Assembly: GCF_014648315.1 (NCBI RefSeq)
Contig: NZ_BMQW01000006.1
Span: 124,001-188,000 of the forward strand
DNA length: 64,000 nt
Direction of reading: 5' to 3'
From: Shewanella ulleungensis
Lineage (GTDB): Bacteria > Pseudomonadota > Gammaproteobacteria > Enterobacterales > Shewanellaceae
Below are positions 18,800 through 28,244 of this stretch, in pieces. The position numbers were made by a program, and so were the translations under genes. Within the stretch, counting starts at the first letter, position 1. The number at the start of each line of letters is the position of its first letter. The notes under the pieces are model-generated. The model had not been told where the DNA came from. It was given only the letters and a program-made list of their open reading frames with translations, and made no database searches.

Positions 18800-20077
18800 A
18801 TGTCGGCTATTAATGAAATGCATGTTCCTAACCTGCAATCGAGCTTAGACCAATGGCTAGAGTATTTGCTGGCTATCCACCCAAGTGAAATCGACATGGG
18901 GCTGACTCGTGTCAAAGAAGTAGCCAAGCGCTTATCGTTATTAGCGTTAGCGCCAACGAAGGTGATAACCGTTGCAGGCACAAACGGCAAGGGCACTAGC
19001 TGCGCCATGCTTGAGTCTATTTTACGCCAATTGGATTTAACCGTGGGAGTTTATAGCTCGCCACATTTAATGCGTTACAACGAACGGGTACGGATTAATC
19101 AGCAAGATGCCAGTGATGAATCTCTTATTGAGGCATTTTGTGCTATTGAAGCCGCGAGAGCCGAGATTTCGTTGACTTTTTTTGAATACGCGACCTTAGC
19201 GGGTTTATATTTATTTAAGGCTGCAAACGTGGATGTGGCCATTCTTGAAGTGGGTCTTGGCGGTCGTTTAGATGCGACAAACATTATTGATTCAACAGCG
19301 GTTATTTTGACCTCAATCGATCTTGATCATCAAGAATACCTTGGCGACACGCGTGAGTTAGTAGGCCGTGAGAAAGCAGGTGTCTTTAGGCCTAATTGTA
19401 CTGCAGTCGTGGGTGAGCCAGACTTACCTCAATCGGTTAATGATTATGCGAACGAGCTACAAACAAACTTATTCCGTGTTGGTGTTGAATTTGAATATCA
19501 GGTATCTAGTACAAATTCTACGACATGGCACTTTAAGTCGAAGCAACATAGTTATGATGACCTACCTTTACCGCGTTTACCGCTTCCTAATGCTGCCAGT
19601 GTCGTGGCTTTAGTGAGCCAAGTATGGCCTACTATTACCCAACAACAGATTAGCGATGGTTTGTTAAGTGCGCAACTTGCAGGGCGCTTAGAGCAAGTGA
19701 GCCAGCAACCATTGGTGCTACTTGACGTTGCCCATAATCCACACGCTGCTCGTTATTTAGCAAAACAATTACAGGCTTACCAAGGCCGGCGTAATGTGGC
19801 ATTGTGTGGCATGTTAAAAGATAAAGACATTAAGGCTGTACTTGCACAATTAACACCACAGATTAACCAGTGGAATTTAGTGAGTCTAGACAACCCTCGT
19901 GGTGCGTCAGCTGCGTTGTTGTACCAGGCATTACCCGATGATAATAGCCGTGCAACGGCCGTACAATATGATGATATCGCTAGTGCATGGCAGGGAATAC
20001 AACAGTCAATATCCAAAGACGATGTAGTTATTGTGTTTGGTTCTTTTTATACTGTTGCAGGTTTTAAGTTAGTTTAA
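18800..20077 (+). CDS. folC: Bifunctional folylpolyglutamate synthase / dihydrofolate synthase
   Basis: Adds glutamate to dihydropteroate and then extends the polyglutamate tail of folates, using ATP. The start chosen gives MSAINEMHVPNLQSS and 425 residues; a GTG 12 bp upstream is possible but unneeded. The ATP-binding loop TVAGTNGKGTSC is near residue 60, followed by YSSPHLMRYNERVRI and VGLGGRLDATN, all Mur-ligase/FolC signatures, with DVAHNPHAARYL in the C-terminal domain. It lies 33 bp after truA and precedes dedD. Confidence 0.96.
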   Translation: MSAINEMHVPNLQSSLDQWLEYLLAIHPSEIDMGLTRVKEVAKRLSLLALAPTKVITVAGTNGKGTSCAMLESILRQLDLTVGVYSSPHLMRYNERVRINQQDASDESLIEAFCAIEAARAEISLTFFEYATLAGLYLFKAANVDVAILEVGLGGRLDATNIIDSTAVILTSIDLDHQEYLGDTRELVGREKAGVFRPNCTAVVGEPDLPQSVNDYANELQTNLFRVGVEFEYQVSSTNSTTWHFKSKQHSYDDLPLPRLPLPNAASVVALVSQVWPTITQQQISDGLLSAQLAGRLEQVSQQPLVLLDVAHNPHAARYLAKQLQAYQGRRNVALCGMLKDKDIKAVLAQLTPQINQWNLVSLDNPRGASAALLYQALPDDNSRATAVQYDDIASAWQGIQQSISKDDVVIVFGSFYTVAGFKLV

Positions 20078-20153
20078 GTCTTTTTAGCCAGTCATTGGCT
20101 AGTAAGTAGTTAGTGTTAGCAAGATAGGGCATTATTTAAAAAGGGAATTCGCT

Positions 20154-20798
20154 TTGAATCGTCAATTTCAAAATCGTTTGGTGGGCACCATAGTGCTTGT
20201 CGCATTAGGGGTAATATTTTTACCCGACTTATTAGATGGTAAAAAGACTCAAGTTGTTGAGGAGTTTACTGAAATCCCATTACGGCCTTTAGCAAAAAGC
20301 CACAATAACTCAAATAATACTCAAGCAACTGAAGCTGCTGGTGACACAGTTGAAGAGTTTCAGGTGTTAACCATTCCAGAGCCACAAGACTTAGGCAGTG
20401 ATGTGGTTGAGTTGGGTAGTGAAGAACCTGTCGCGGTAGCTAAAAAAGTTGAAAATAAGCCCATTCAAACTCAGCCTGCTAAACCCCAGCCTAAAACTGA
20501 GCCCGTTAAAGTGGTTGCTCAGGTTAAAGCTCCAGTAAAATCAGCCATTACAGCTGGCTTTACTTTACAGTTAGGTGGTTTTAACAACGCCGCCAATGTT
20601 AGTACATTGATTGCTCAATTGCGTAAAGCAGGATTCACTGCATATACATTGCCAGCTAAACCTGTTGATGGAAAGTTAACTCGAGTGTTTGTTGGCCCTG
20701 AAGTTTCAGAGTCGAAGCTTAAAGCACGCCAAGAGCCCATTTTTAAATTAACTGGGTTAAAGGGCAAGATCATTGCCTACAATCCTCAAGAACAATAA
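20154..20798 (+). CDS. dedD: SPOR-domain cell-division protein DedD
   Basis: A 214-residue bitopic inner-membrane protein. Residues 8-25 form the single membrane helix after MNRQFQNRLVG. A Pro/Lys/Thr-rich periplasmic linker follows to about residue 135, then a C-terminal SPOR domain (FTLQLGGFNNAANVSTLIAQL...RVFVGPEVSE) that binds denuded septal peptidoglycan. The start is a TTG with AAGGGAA about 8 bp upstream; no ATG fits. Its place between folC and cvpA is the conserved one. Confidence 0.93.
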   Translation: MNRQFQNRLVGTIVLVALGVIFLPDLLDGKKTQVVEEFTEIPLRPLAKSHNNSNNTQATEAAGDTVEEFQVLTIPEPQDLGSDVVELGSEEPVAVAKKVENKPIQTQPAKPQPKTEPVKVVAQVKAPVKSAITAGFTLQLGGFNNAANVSTLIAQLRKAGFTAYTLPAKPVDGKLTRVFVGPEVSESKLKARQEPIFKLTGLKGKIIAYNPQEQ

Positions 20799-20950
20799 CT
20801 TGTTCAGACGGTAGATATGTTGCGTGGTTGAAATTAGCAAATTGATTGTTCGCAATCACGCATGAATAATTTGAACAATCAGGGGTGAGAAACATCTCTG
20901 TCTCTGTTAGAATCGCGCCGTCTTGAACCCTATACCGGATCCCCATTTTC

Positions 20951-21439
20951 ATGGTTTGGATTGATTACGCAATTATTATCGTTATCGGATTATCAACTAT
21001 TATTAGTTTGATCCGCGGATTCGCAAAAGAAGCCATGTCACTTGTGGTTTGGTTTGCCGCTTTCTTTATCGCTAGCCAGTTTTATCTCGATCTTGCTGCG
21101 CATTTAACTCAAATGCAGGACGAGTTAGTTAGAAACGGTATCGCGATTGCCATTCTGTTTGTCGTTACCCTGATCCTAGGGGCATTAGTCAATTATTTAT
21201 TAGGTCAGTTAGTGTCTAAAACTGGCTTGTCAGGTACAGACCGAATACTAGGTTTGTGCTTTGGTGCCATTCGTGGTGCCTTGATAGTTAGTGCATTACT
21301 GTTTTTTATGGATGCATTTACTGCATTTCCAGACACCGTATGGTGGAAAGGTTCAGTACTTGTACCCGAATTTGGCGTGGTTATTCAGTGGTTTTTTAAC
21401 TATCTCGAAAACACCTCAAGCTTTGTACCCAAAATATAA
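20951..21439 (+). CDS. cvpA: CvpA family membrane protein
   Basis: A 162-residue protein with about four membrane helices, starting [13 protein letters not shown] and carrying the family's [18 protein letters not shown]. CvpA was first known from colicin V production and is implicated in envelope homeostasis; its biochemical role is unsettled. It lies 39 bp upstream of purF and is very likely co-transcribed with it, as in E. coli. I looked for a PurR operator upstream and did not find one. Confidence 0.94.
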   Translation: MVWIDYAIIIVIGLSTIISLIRGFAKEAMSLVVWFAAFFIASQFYLDLAAHLTQMQDELVRNGIAIAILFVVTLILGALVNYLLGQLVSKTGLSGTDRILGLCFGAIRGALIVSALLFFMDAFTAFPDTVWWKGSVLVPEFGVVIQWFFNYLENTSSFVPKI

Positions 21440-21478
21440 TTATAAACATAAAACACCTTACAGTGAGGAACCTTACCC

Positions 21479-22993
21479 ATGTGTGGTATCGTCGGAATAG
21501 TAGGAAAATCAACAGTTAACCAAACCATTTATGATGCGCTGACTGTGCTTCAACATCGTGGACAAGATGCTGCAGGTATTGTGACTGTAGACATCAATGC
21601 GTTTCGTTTACGTAAAGCCAATGGTTTGGTGAAAGATGTGTTTGAACCTAAACACATGCAACGTTTACAAGGCAATGCTGGCATTGGTCATGTGCGTTAT
21701 CCTACCGCGGGTAGCTCTAGTGCTTCTGAAGCTCAGCCGTTTTATGTTAACTCGCCATTTGGTATTTCGTTAGCGCATAACGGTAACTTAACCAACACGA
21801 TTGAGTTAGCTGAAGGCCTAGTGAAAAAACGCCGTCATGTGAATACCACATCTGACTCAGAAATCTTACTTAACTTATTAGCCGATGAACTGCAAGAAAC
21901 TCGTAGTTTGTCATTAAGTGCTGACGAAGTGTTTGATGCTGTTGCTAAAGTCCATGCGCAAACCCGTGGTGCTTATGCGGTTGTTGCAATGATTATTGGC
22001 CAAGGCTTAGTTGCATTTCGTGATCCATTTGGTATTCGTCCTTTAGTGTTGGGTAAACACGAAACGGCTACTGGCACTGAGTACATGGTTGCGTCAGAAA
22101 GTGTTGCTTTAGACGCTGTTGGCTTTGAAGTGATGCGCGATGTAGCACCTGGTGAGGCGGTTTACATTTCACTTGATGGTCAGCTCTTTACTCGTCAATG
22201 TGCAGTAGACCCAAGTTATGCCCCATGTATTTTTGAGTTTGTGTACTTTGCCCGTCCTGATTCAAGCATCGACAAAGTCTCTGTATATGCAAGTCGCGTA
22301 AACATGGGTGCCAAATTAGGTGAAAAAATCAAGAAGGAATGGGAAGATCACGACATCGACGTGGTTATTCCTATTCCAGAAACCTCATGTGATATCGCAT
22401 TAGAAATTGCACGTTGTATGGACTTGCCGTACCGCCAAGGGTTTGTTAAAAACCGCTATATTGGTCGTACGTTTATTATGCCTGGTCAGCAAGAGCGTAA
22501 AAAGTCAGTACGTCGCAAGCTCAACGCAATTAATACCGAATTTAAAGGTAAAAATGTGTTGTTAGTTGATGATTCTATTGTGCGTGGTACCACGTCAGAA
22601 CAGATTATCGAAATGGCACGTGAAGCAGGCGCGAAAAAAGTGTACTTTGCTTCAGCTGCTCCTGAAATTCGTTTCCCGAACGTTTACGGTATCGATATGC
22701 CAACCTCTAATGAGCTTATTGCTCATGGTCGTGACGCAGATGAGATTGCTAAAATTATTGGCGCAGACGGCATTATTTTCCAAGATTTAACTGATTTAGT
22801 TGAAGCCGTAAGAATGGAAAATCCAGAGATTAAGCGCTTTGAAACTTCAGTTTTTGACGGCCATTACATTACCAACGACGTGAATCAAGAATATTTAGAC
22901 CACTTGACTCAATTACGTAATGACGATGCTAAAGCCAACCGCAGCAAAGACATTGGCACTAACTTAGAAATGCACAACGAGTGTCATCCATAA
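21479..22993 (+). CDS. purF: Amidophosphoribosyltransferase
   Basis: Catalyses the first committed step of purine synthesis, converting PRPP and glutamine to phosphoribosylamine. The 504-residue protein begins MCGIVGIVG, so Cys2 becomes the N-terminal nucleophile of the class II glutamine amidotransferase domain. The phosphoribosyltransferase domain has the PRPP loop [14 protein letters not shown] near residue 365. There is no propeptide, as in E. coli PurF. It is second in the cvpA-purF unit and closed by a terminator. Confidence 0.97.
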   Translation: MCGIVGIVGKSTVNQTIYDALTVLQHRGQDAAGIVTVDINAFRLRKANGLVKDVFEPKHMQRLQGNAGIGHVRYPTAGSSSASEAQPFYVNSPFGISLAHNGNLTNTIELAEGLVKKRRHVNTTSDSEILLNLLADELQETRSLSLSADEVFDAVAKVHAQTRGAYAVVAMIIGQGLVAFRDPFGIRPLVLGKHETATGTEYMVASESVALDAVGFEVMRDVAPGEAVYISLDGQLFTRQCAVDPSYAPCIFEFVYFARPDSSIDKVSVYASRVNMGAKLGEKIKKEWEDHDIDVVIPIPETSCDIALEIARCMDLPYRQGFVKNRYIGRTFIMPGQQERKKSVRRKLNAINTEFKGKNVLLVDDSIVRGTTSEQIIEMAREAGAKKVYFASAAPEIRFPNVYGIDMPTSNELIAHGRDADEIAKIIGADGIIFQDLTDLVEAVRMENPEIKRFETSVFDGHYITNDVNQEYLDHLTQLRNDDAKANRSKDIGTNLEMHNECHP

Positions 22994-23030
22994 GTGAGCC
23001 GTCTTGTTAGCAATATTTGTTAACAACAAA

Positions 23031-23058
23031 AAACCAGCATGAAAATGCTGGTTTTTTT
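23031..23058 (+). terminator. Rho-independent terminator of purF
   Basis: AACCAGCAT GAAA ATGCTGGTT followed by T run, about 40 bp after purF. Confidence 0.92.
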
Positions 23059-23081
23059 ATGGGTTTTAAAAGGCTTAAGTG

Positions 23082-23160
23082 CTAAAACCTAAAACCTAAA
23101 ACCTAAAACCTAAAACCTAAAACCTAAAACCTAAAACCTAAAACCTAAAACCTAGAACCC
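23082..23160. repeat. Heptamer tandem array (CTAAAAC, about 10 copies)
   Basis: About ten perfect copies of CTAAAAC, then a CTAGAAC variant. The array starts 24 bp after the purF terminator and abuts the third hairpin cluster. It is telomere-like in look only; perfect copies imply recent slippage. Confidence 0.92.
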
Positions 23161-23163
23161 AAA

Positions 23164-23328
23164 TCAACACCTGGATCCCTGATAAAAGATCTCAGGGATG
23201 ACGGACTAAAAATACGTCATTGCGCAACGTTCGCCTACGTCACATCGCAAGTAACGCCTACAGACTTAATCGAAGTAACGTCCGCCTACGTCATCCCGGT
23301 AACGATGTTGAGCCGGGATCCAGGTGTT
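23164..23328. repeat. Third, small hairpin-repeat cluster
   Basis: A half element AACACCTGGATCCCTGA...TCAGGGATGACGG at 23164-23204 and a second hairpin, GTCATCCCGG...CCGGGATCCAGGTGTT, at 23290-23328, related to the units of clusters 1 and 2. Between them lie short repeats around CGCCTACGTCA. This fills the gap between purF and the next gene. Confidence 0.8.
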
Positions 23329-23376
23329 ATCTTTAGGCTTTTAAGTGAAATAAAGATGAGTAACTCTTACTGGCTT

Positions 23377-24087
23377 CTAAAAAGTAATCGTTTGATAGTC
23401 TTGTAGAGCTTGGGCTGCTTTTTGGGGATTTGAAAGGCTTATCTTTTGATAATGTGTCAGGACTTTGTCTAAATAACGCTGAGTAATATCGCGTTGCATT
23501 TCGGAGTTTGACTGCCACAGTTGATTACCCGCAGGACTAACTTGAGTGCTTTCAGAGCGGGTTGAATTGCCCGATATAGTCGGTTCTAATTTGCCATGAG
23601 ATACATATAGTATTTCATAAAATCGGCGATTCTCTTCAATCAACTTTTCATCAATTAAACGGCATTCAAGCTTGATCAGATGTTGGCGTAATTCGTACTG
23701 GTGGTGCACAGGACAGAGTAAAAAATCGATATGTAGCTGAGGATTTTGCAGGCAAATTGAATTAACGAGCTCGATCATCAAATCTCCGCCCACGCCAGCG
23801 ATAACAACAAGTGGGTTTTCTGGATAATCTGACAAGGGAAGCTTTGCTACATCGATACAATGTACATGCCATTGGGGAATTGATTGGCGTGGATAAAAAC
23901 GTTGTAACTTATCTTCTAATTGCTGCATCAAGTTTGGGACAATATCGACAAAATGTATTGTCGGTGAAGCCTGTCTTGATAATAACGCCGCACCTAATAA
24001 ACCATGGTCACAGCAACAATCCCAAATGTGCGTATAGCCTGTTGGGATCATGTCATTGAGTTGCGTTAAGCGCTGGCCAAGTTTCAT
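23377..24087 (-). CDS. TrmK-like tRNA (adenine-22-N1) methyltransferase family protein
   Basis: A 236-residue SAM-dependent methyltransferase. The N-terminus (LGQRLTQLNDMIPTG) and motif I region IWDCCCDHGLLGAALL correspond to TrmK's DxGSDHAYLP. LVVIAGVGGDLMIELV is the characteristic IAGMGG block. B. subtilis TrmK makes m1A22 in some tRNAs; for proteobacterial homologues the target is less certain, so no symbol is given. The gene is divergent from topB across a 170-bp gap that contains a LexA-type box. Its 3' end runs to the third hairpin cluster. Confidence 0.75.
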   Translation of the reverse strand: MKLGQRLTQLNDMIPTGYTHIWDCCCDHGLLGAALLSRQASPTIHFVDIVPNLMQQLEDKLQRFYPRQSIPQWHVHCIDVAKLPLSDYPENPLVVIAGVGGDLMIELVNSICLQNPQLHIDFLLCPVHHQYELRQHLIKLECRLIDEKLIEENRRFYEILYVSHGKLEPTISGNSTRSESTQVSPAGNQLWQSNSEMQRDITQRYLDKVLTHYQKISLSNPQKAAQALQDYQTITF

Positions 24088-24184
24088 TGAGCTAATAGTT
24101 TATAAAAATAAAACCCGCATTGTAATGATTTTTACCGTGAATGCTATGTGATTTGCAGCAAGATAAATTAACAGGTAATCTATA

Positions 24185-24200
24185 CTGTAATTTTATACAG
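24185..24200. promoter_or_regulatory. Candidate LexA (SOS) box upstream of topB
   Basis: CTGTAATTTTATACAG fits CTGT-N8-ACAG exactly, with an A/T-rich centre and flanking TA, as in gammaproteobacterial LexA sites. It lies 58 bp upstream of the topB ATG and about 100 bp from the divergent TrmK-like gene. Confidence 0.6.
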
Positions 24201-24257
24201 CTAATTGGCGCGATTGATGTTTGCGCTCACTGAACCTTTACGACCTGATAATGGATT

Positions 24258-26213
24258 ATGATTTTATATATAGCTGAAAAACCCAGTTTAGGCCGAGCGA
24301 TTGCTGATGTACTTCCGAAGCCTCACAAAAAAGGCGATGGTTTTATAACGGCTGCCAACGGTGATTGTGTATCTTGGTGTATTGGTCATTTGCTCGAACA
24401 GGCAGAGCCAGATGCCTATGATGATGCCTTTAAATCATGGAAGCTTGAGCATTTGCCCATAGTGCCACAAACTTGGAAGCTACAACCAAAACCTAAAACC
24501 CGCAGCCAACTGACCGTGCTACGTAAACTGGTTAAGCAAGCAACATCAATTATCAATGCGGGCGATCCAGACAGAGAAGGGCAATTGCTGGTTGATGAGG
24601 TGATTTCCTATCTGGGCGTAAAAGGCGACAAACTCAATCAAGTTCAGCGTTTATTAATAAGCGATTTAAACCCACAGGCGGTAAAACGCGCGCTAGGGCA
24701 ACTGCGTAGCAATCGTGAGTTTGTGCCATTATCAACCTCTGCATTAGCGCGCAGCCGCGCCGATTGGTTATACGGCATGAACATGACCCGTGCGTATACT
24801 ATTCAAGGGCGTAAAGTCGGCTATCAAGGTGTGTTATCTGTTGGCCGAGTTCAAACACCGTTACTCGGATTAGTGGTGCGCCGCGATGATGAAATCGCTA
24901 ATTTTATCCCTAAAGCATTTTATGAAGTGCTAGCCCATTTATTAACAGACCAACAACAAGCATTTTCCGCAAAATGGCAACCTAGCGAAGCCTGTAAACC
25001 TTATATGGACGAAGATGACAGAGTGTTAGCTAGAGGATTAGCTGAAAACGTTGTTTCGCGAATTACAGGTAAATCCGCTGAAGTCACCAAATTAGAAGCC
25101 AAAGACAAGCGCCAAAACCCACCATTGCCTTACAGCTTATCCGCACTGCAAATCGATGCAGCTAAGCGCTTTGGCTTGTCAGCCAAAGAAGTGCTAGACA
25201 CTTGCCAAAGTTTGTATGAGCGTCACAAATTAATTACTTACCCTCGTTCAGACAGTCGTTATTTGCCCAAAGATCAACTTGCATTAGCCCCCAAAGTATT
25301 AGATGCAGTGCTTAGAGGCGCTTCTGGGTTAGTGGATGGTTGCGACGCACCTAATGCCAAGCTTAAATCTAAAGCCTGGGATGACAGTAAAGTGGATGCC
25401 CATCATGCGATAGTACCCACCGAAAAAGTGGCTAATTTGTCGGCGTTATCAAGTAATGAAGCCAAGTTGTATCAACATGTGGCAAGGCAATATTTAGCCC
25501 AGTTTTATCCCGCTTATATCTATGCTGAAACGGCTGTTGAAGTGACCATTGAGGGTGGATTATTTACCACTAAGGCGCGACAAGATAAAGCTTTAGGTTG
25601 GAAGCAGTTATTTAAACGTACAACGGCAAATCAAAGTAATACTGATTCAAATAACAATGATGACGACGATAACGAGCAGTCACTACCGCCGCTAGTAAAA
25701 GGCCAAATACTGCAATGTGAGCGTGGTGAATTATTAGAAAAAATGACCCAAGCGCCTAAACATTTTACTGACGCGACCTTATTAGGTGCCATGACGGGCA
25801 TCAGTCGTTATGTTACCGATAGCGACATTAAAAAAATCCTCAAAGAAACCGATGGCCTAGGCACAGAGGCTACACGTGCCGGGATTATTGAGTTGCTGTT
25901 TAAGCGTGGTTATTTAGTTCGTCAGGGTAAAGCCATTAAAGCGACGCCTGTTGGTGTTGGTCTTATTCGCAGTTTACCCGATTCTGCCACCACACCCGAC
26001 ATGACCGCATTATGGGAAAATAGTCTCGATGCCATTAGCCAAAAACGCTTAAAGTACGATGCGTTTATGCAGCCATTACTCAGTCAGTTAGATGGCCTAA
26101 TTACTCAAGCGTCAAGTCAGTTACCCTCAGCATTACAAGGTGTTGCCAATAGTGCGCCAAAGCGCAGTTTTAAAAAAACGTATAAAAAGAAGACCAAAGC
26201 AAAAGTGAAATAG
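24258..26213 (+). CDS. topB: DNA topoisomerase III
   Basis: A type IA topoisomerase that decatenates DNA by single-strand passage. The 651-residue protein starts MILYIAEKPSLGRAIADVLP (Toprim domain), with INAGDPDREGQLLVDE carrying the metal-binding acidic residues. The catalytic Tyr328 is in LITYPRSDSRYLP. An acidic Asn/Asp-rich insert lies near residue 460, and the basic tail (KRSFKKTYKKKTKAKVK) is likely for DNA binding. No zinc-finger cysteines are visible at the C-terminus, as in E. coli TopB. The upstream LexA-type box suggests DNA-damage control. Confidence 0.96.
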   Translation: MILYIAEKPSLGRAIADVLPKPHKKGDGFITAANGDCVSWCIGHLLEQAEPDAYDDAFKSWKLEHLPIVPQTWKLQPKPKTRSQLTVLRKLVKQATSIINAGDPDREGQLLVDEVISYLGVKGDKLNQVQRLLISDLNPQAVKRALGQLRSNREFVPLSTSALARSRADWLYGMNMTRAYTIQGRKVGYQGVLSVGRVQTPLLGLVVRRDDEIANFIPKAFYEVLAHLLTDQQQAFSAKWQPSEACKPYMDEDDRVLARGLAENVVSRITGKSAEVTKLEAKDKRQNPPLPYSLSALQIDAAKRFGLSAKEVLDTCQSLYERHKLITYPRSDSRYLPKDQLALAPKVLDAVLRGASGLVDGCDAPNAKLKSKAWDDSKVDAHHAIVPTEKVANLSALSSNEAKLYQHVARQYLAQFYPAYIYAETAVEVTIEGGLFTTKARQDKALGWKQLFKRTTANQSNTDSNNNDDDDNEQSLPPLVKGQILQCERGELLEKMTQAPKHFTDATLLGAMTGISRYVTDSDIKKILKETDGLGTEATRAGIIELLFKRGYLVRQGKAIKATPVGVGLIRSLPDSATTPDMTALWENSLDAISQKRLKYDAFMQPLLSQLDGLITQASSQLPSALQGVANSAPKRSFKKTYKKKTKAKVK

Positions 26214-26298
26214 TGGTAAGGTAATTTAAAGCTTTAAGGTTTTCCTCTGTTAAAGAGGTTACACCGGTGTTACCTGTATATTTAATGGAAACAATAAA

Positions 26299-27447
26299 AT
26301 GGATCTTTTAAAAAGAATAACAAATTTGCTTAAGAAGCATAAGATTAACGTTGAAACTGAATTATGTGACCTTGAGTCGAGCAATGATTTATTTCAAATT
26401 TTCGAAAGTATCACGCCAGAACGTTTTCTTCATTATGATCCAGAGTGCATTGATGGAATCGAATCATATAAATACGTATTTATGCAACATGTCGATGTGA
26501 CCCTTGGCGAATTTAAGCCAACTAATATTTCTGTCAGTGGGAGTATGGATACAACCGTCACGTTACACTTTGAATATAAAGATAAAAAGAAGAAATTTAG
26601 CATTCTCCAAGATGGGTCTAGCTGGGTTACAGATAGTTTTTATGACAAGCTAAATAATTTTATTCAAAAAGAATTGCAAAGTAAGTACCTGACTCTTCCT
26701 ACCGGTGATCAAACGACGGCTGTGGTTTATTTACCTAAAAAAGTCGCTAATACAATTAATAAGCATTATATGGGAATGAGTAGTGCCGATGATATTGTCG
26801 CGTTTTTGGTTAAAGGCGGGCTTGTTGAGCATATTAATTGGAACCACACAGCACCAGATGCATACAATGGTTATACCTCTGAAGGCGAAACCATCGCGAC
26901 CGCAATACTAAAAGCGAAATTACCCGAAGGGACTCCTTACCCGCCCAACCCACGTAAAGACGGGATGTTTGAAATGTTCACAGAGTCAACACCTGTTAAT
27001 GTTCATCTACAGAATAAAAAGGGAGAAACACCTTATCGCTTGGCACTTACTGGTGACTCAGTTTTTTTGAAACAATCTTTAGGTAAAATAAGTCAAGATT
27101 GCGTCAGTATTTCTAAGCTACTCAGTAGTGAATGGTTTCCTATTAATCCGGAAATTTTTAAAATTATTGAGCCAATGAAAGACAGTTTACAGCGCGCTAA
27201 ATTCCATTCTCACTCTGGTTTTTATAATGTGCTATTTTCTCTAGAGGACAATTTCATCATTAGTGAAAATGCATTTTCTATCGAGGGTAGAGAAAACGCT
27301 GAGGGTGTTTTTTATTATGAAGTGTTCATTCAGAAAGCTGGCAATGGTAACAACACGATATTAAAAAACTTCTCTGAAACAGAAGTTGAAGATATCCAAG
27401 CGCTCATCAAGCAGTATTGCGATGATACCCTTTGGCATGAGAGTTAA
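26299..27447 (+). CDS. Protein of unknown function
   Basis: I do not recognise this 382-residue protein. There is no signal peptide or membrane segment, so it is probably cytoplasmic. The first 50 residues are charged and helical. The middle has LPTGDQTTAVVYLPKKVANTI and a stretch (NKKGETPYRLALTGDSVFLK, about 250-269) that looks like one ankyrin-type repeat, too little to assign a family. The last 100 residues look alpha/beta. It is 85 bp after topB, has a plausible start but only a weak ribosome-binding site, and lies upstream of msrA in the same direction. Its codon content looks more AT-rich than topB, so it may be an accessory gene. Confidence 0.65.
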   Translation: MDLLKRITNLLKKHKINVETELCDLESSNDLFQIFESITPERFLHYDPECIDGIESYKYVFMQHVDVTLGEFKPTNISVSGSMDTTVTLHFEYKDKKKKFSILQDGSSWVTDSFYDKLNNFIQKELQSKYLTLPTGDQTTAVVYLPKKVANTINKHYMGMSSADDIVAFLVKGGLVEHINWNHTAPDAYNGYTSEGETIATAILKAKLPEGTPYPPNPRKDGMFEMFTESTPVNVHLQNKKGETPYRLALTGDSVFLKQSLGKISQDCVSISKLLSSEWFPINPEIFKIIEPMKDSLQRAKFHSHSGFYNVLFSLEDNFIISENAFSIEGRENAEGVFYYEVFIQKAGNGNNTILKNFSETEVEDIQALIKQYCDDTLWHES

Positions 27448-27613
27448 GCGGAAAACACATATGAGTCTGGTGCCGGTTAATGGGGTAGCGGAGGTTATTT
27501 GGCGACTGTGTCATTTAAGTTTAATCAACGCCATAGTGAACTATTATCCCATTAAGTTCATATTGTAGCGTTATGATAGATAACCTTATCAATAAAAAAT
27601 TCAGGAGGCTGTT

Positions 27614-28207
27614 ATGAAAAGCACACTAGCATTAACGATATTTGCAGCAAGTTTATTGTCTTATGCATCGAATGCCACCGCAGATAAAGCTATTTTGGCT
27701 GGTGGATGTTTTTGGTGTATGGAATCGGATTTTGAAAAACTTGATGGCGTAACCGATGTAGTCTCAGGATTTACAGGTGGAAACATCAAAGACCCTACCT
27801 ATAATGGTAACCACCGTGGTCATTATGAAGCGGTTGAAATAACATACGATCCAAGCAAAGTGAGCTACTCAGAGCTGTTGGAGCATTACTGGGTCAACAT
27901 TGACCCTTTTGATGCAAGCGGACAGTTTTGCGATAAAGGTTCTAGCTATTTAAGTGCAATTTTTGTGGCAAACGACGCCGAACGTCAAATTGCACAACAG
28001 TCTAAAAGCAAGGTGGAAAAGCAGTTTCCCAATAATAAAGTGGTTACGCCGATTTTAAATGCGTCTATCTTTTATCCGATAAAAGGCGATGAGAGTTACC
28101 ATCAGGATTACTATAAAAACAATCCACTTCGCTATAATGCTTACCGTTGGAACTGCGGCCGAGACAAAAGATTAGCAGAAATTTGGGGGGATAAAGCGAC
28201 ACATTAA
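27614..28207 (+). CDS. msrA: Exported peptide methionine sulfoxide reductase MsrA
   Basis: Reduces the S-epimer of methionine sulfoxide in damaged proteins. The 197-residue protein has a signal peptide (MKSTLALTIFAASLLSYASN, cleaved near ATA-D), so it works in the periplasm, unlike cytosolic E. coli MsrA. The catalytic motif GCFWC has Cys32 and Cys35; GHYEAVEITYDP and YHQDY are also family signatures. A very strong AGGAGG site precedes the ATG. The periplasmic electron donor is not apparent nearby. Confidence 0.94.
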   Translation: MKSTLALTIFAASLLSYASNATADKAILAGGCFWCMESDFEKLDGVTDVVSGFTGGNIKDPTYNGNHRGHYEAVEITYDPSKVSYSELLEHYWVNIDPFDASGQFCDKGSSYLSAIFVANDAERQIAQQSKSKVEKQFPNNKVVTPILNASIFYPIKGDESYHQDYYKNNPLRYNAYRWNCGRDKRLAEIWGDKATH

Positions 28208-28220
28208 GTGTGAGTTTATC

Positions 28221-28244
28221 AATCGAACTCGTATGAGTTCGGTT
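28221..28244. terminator. Stem-loop after msrA
   Basis: AATCGAACTC GTAT GAGTTCGGTT forms a 10-bp stem (one G-U pair) 13 bp after the stop codon. It lacks a T run, so it may act as an mRNA-stabilising or Rho-assisted end rather than an intrinsic terminator. Confidence 0.5.

Noticed and set aside
20799..20950. PurR operator upstream of cvpA-purF
   Set aside because: No sequence close to the GCAAACGTTTGC-type palindrome was found in the gap.
23082..23160. Telomere-like sequence marking a linear replicon end
   Set aside because: It is an internal short array between ordinary chromosomal genes; slippage explains it.
27386..27568. 60-codon frame overlapping the end of the unknown protein gene
   Set aside because: It overlaps the upstream gene out of frame and has no ribosome-binding site or recognisable features.
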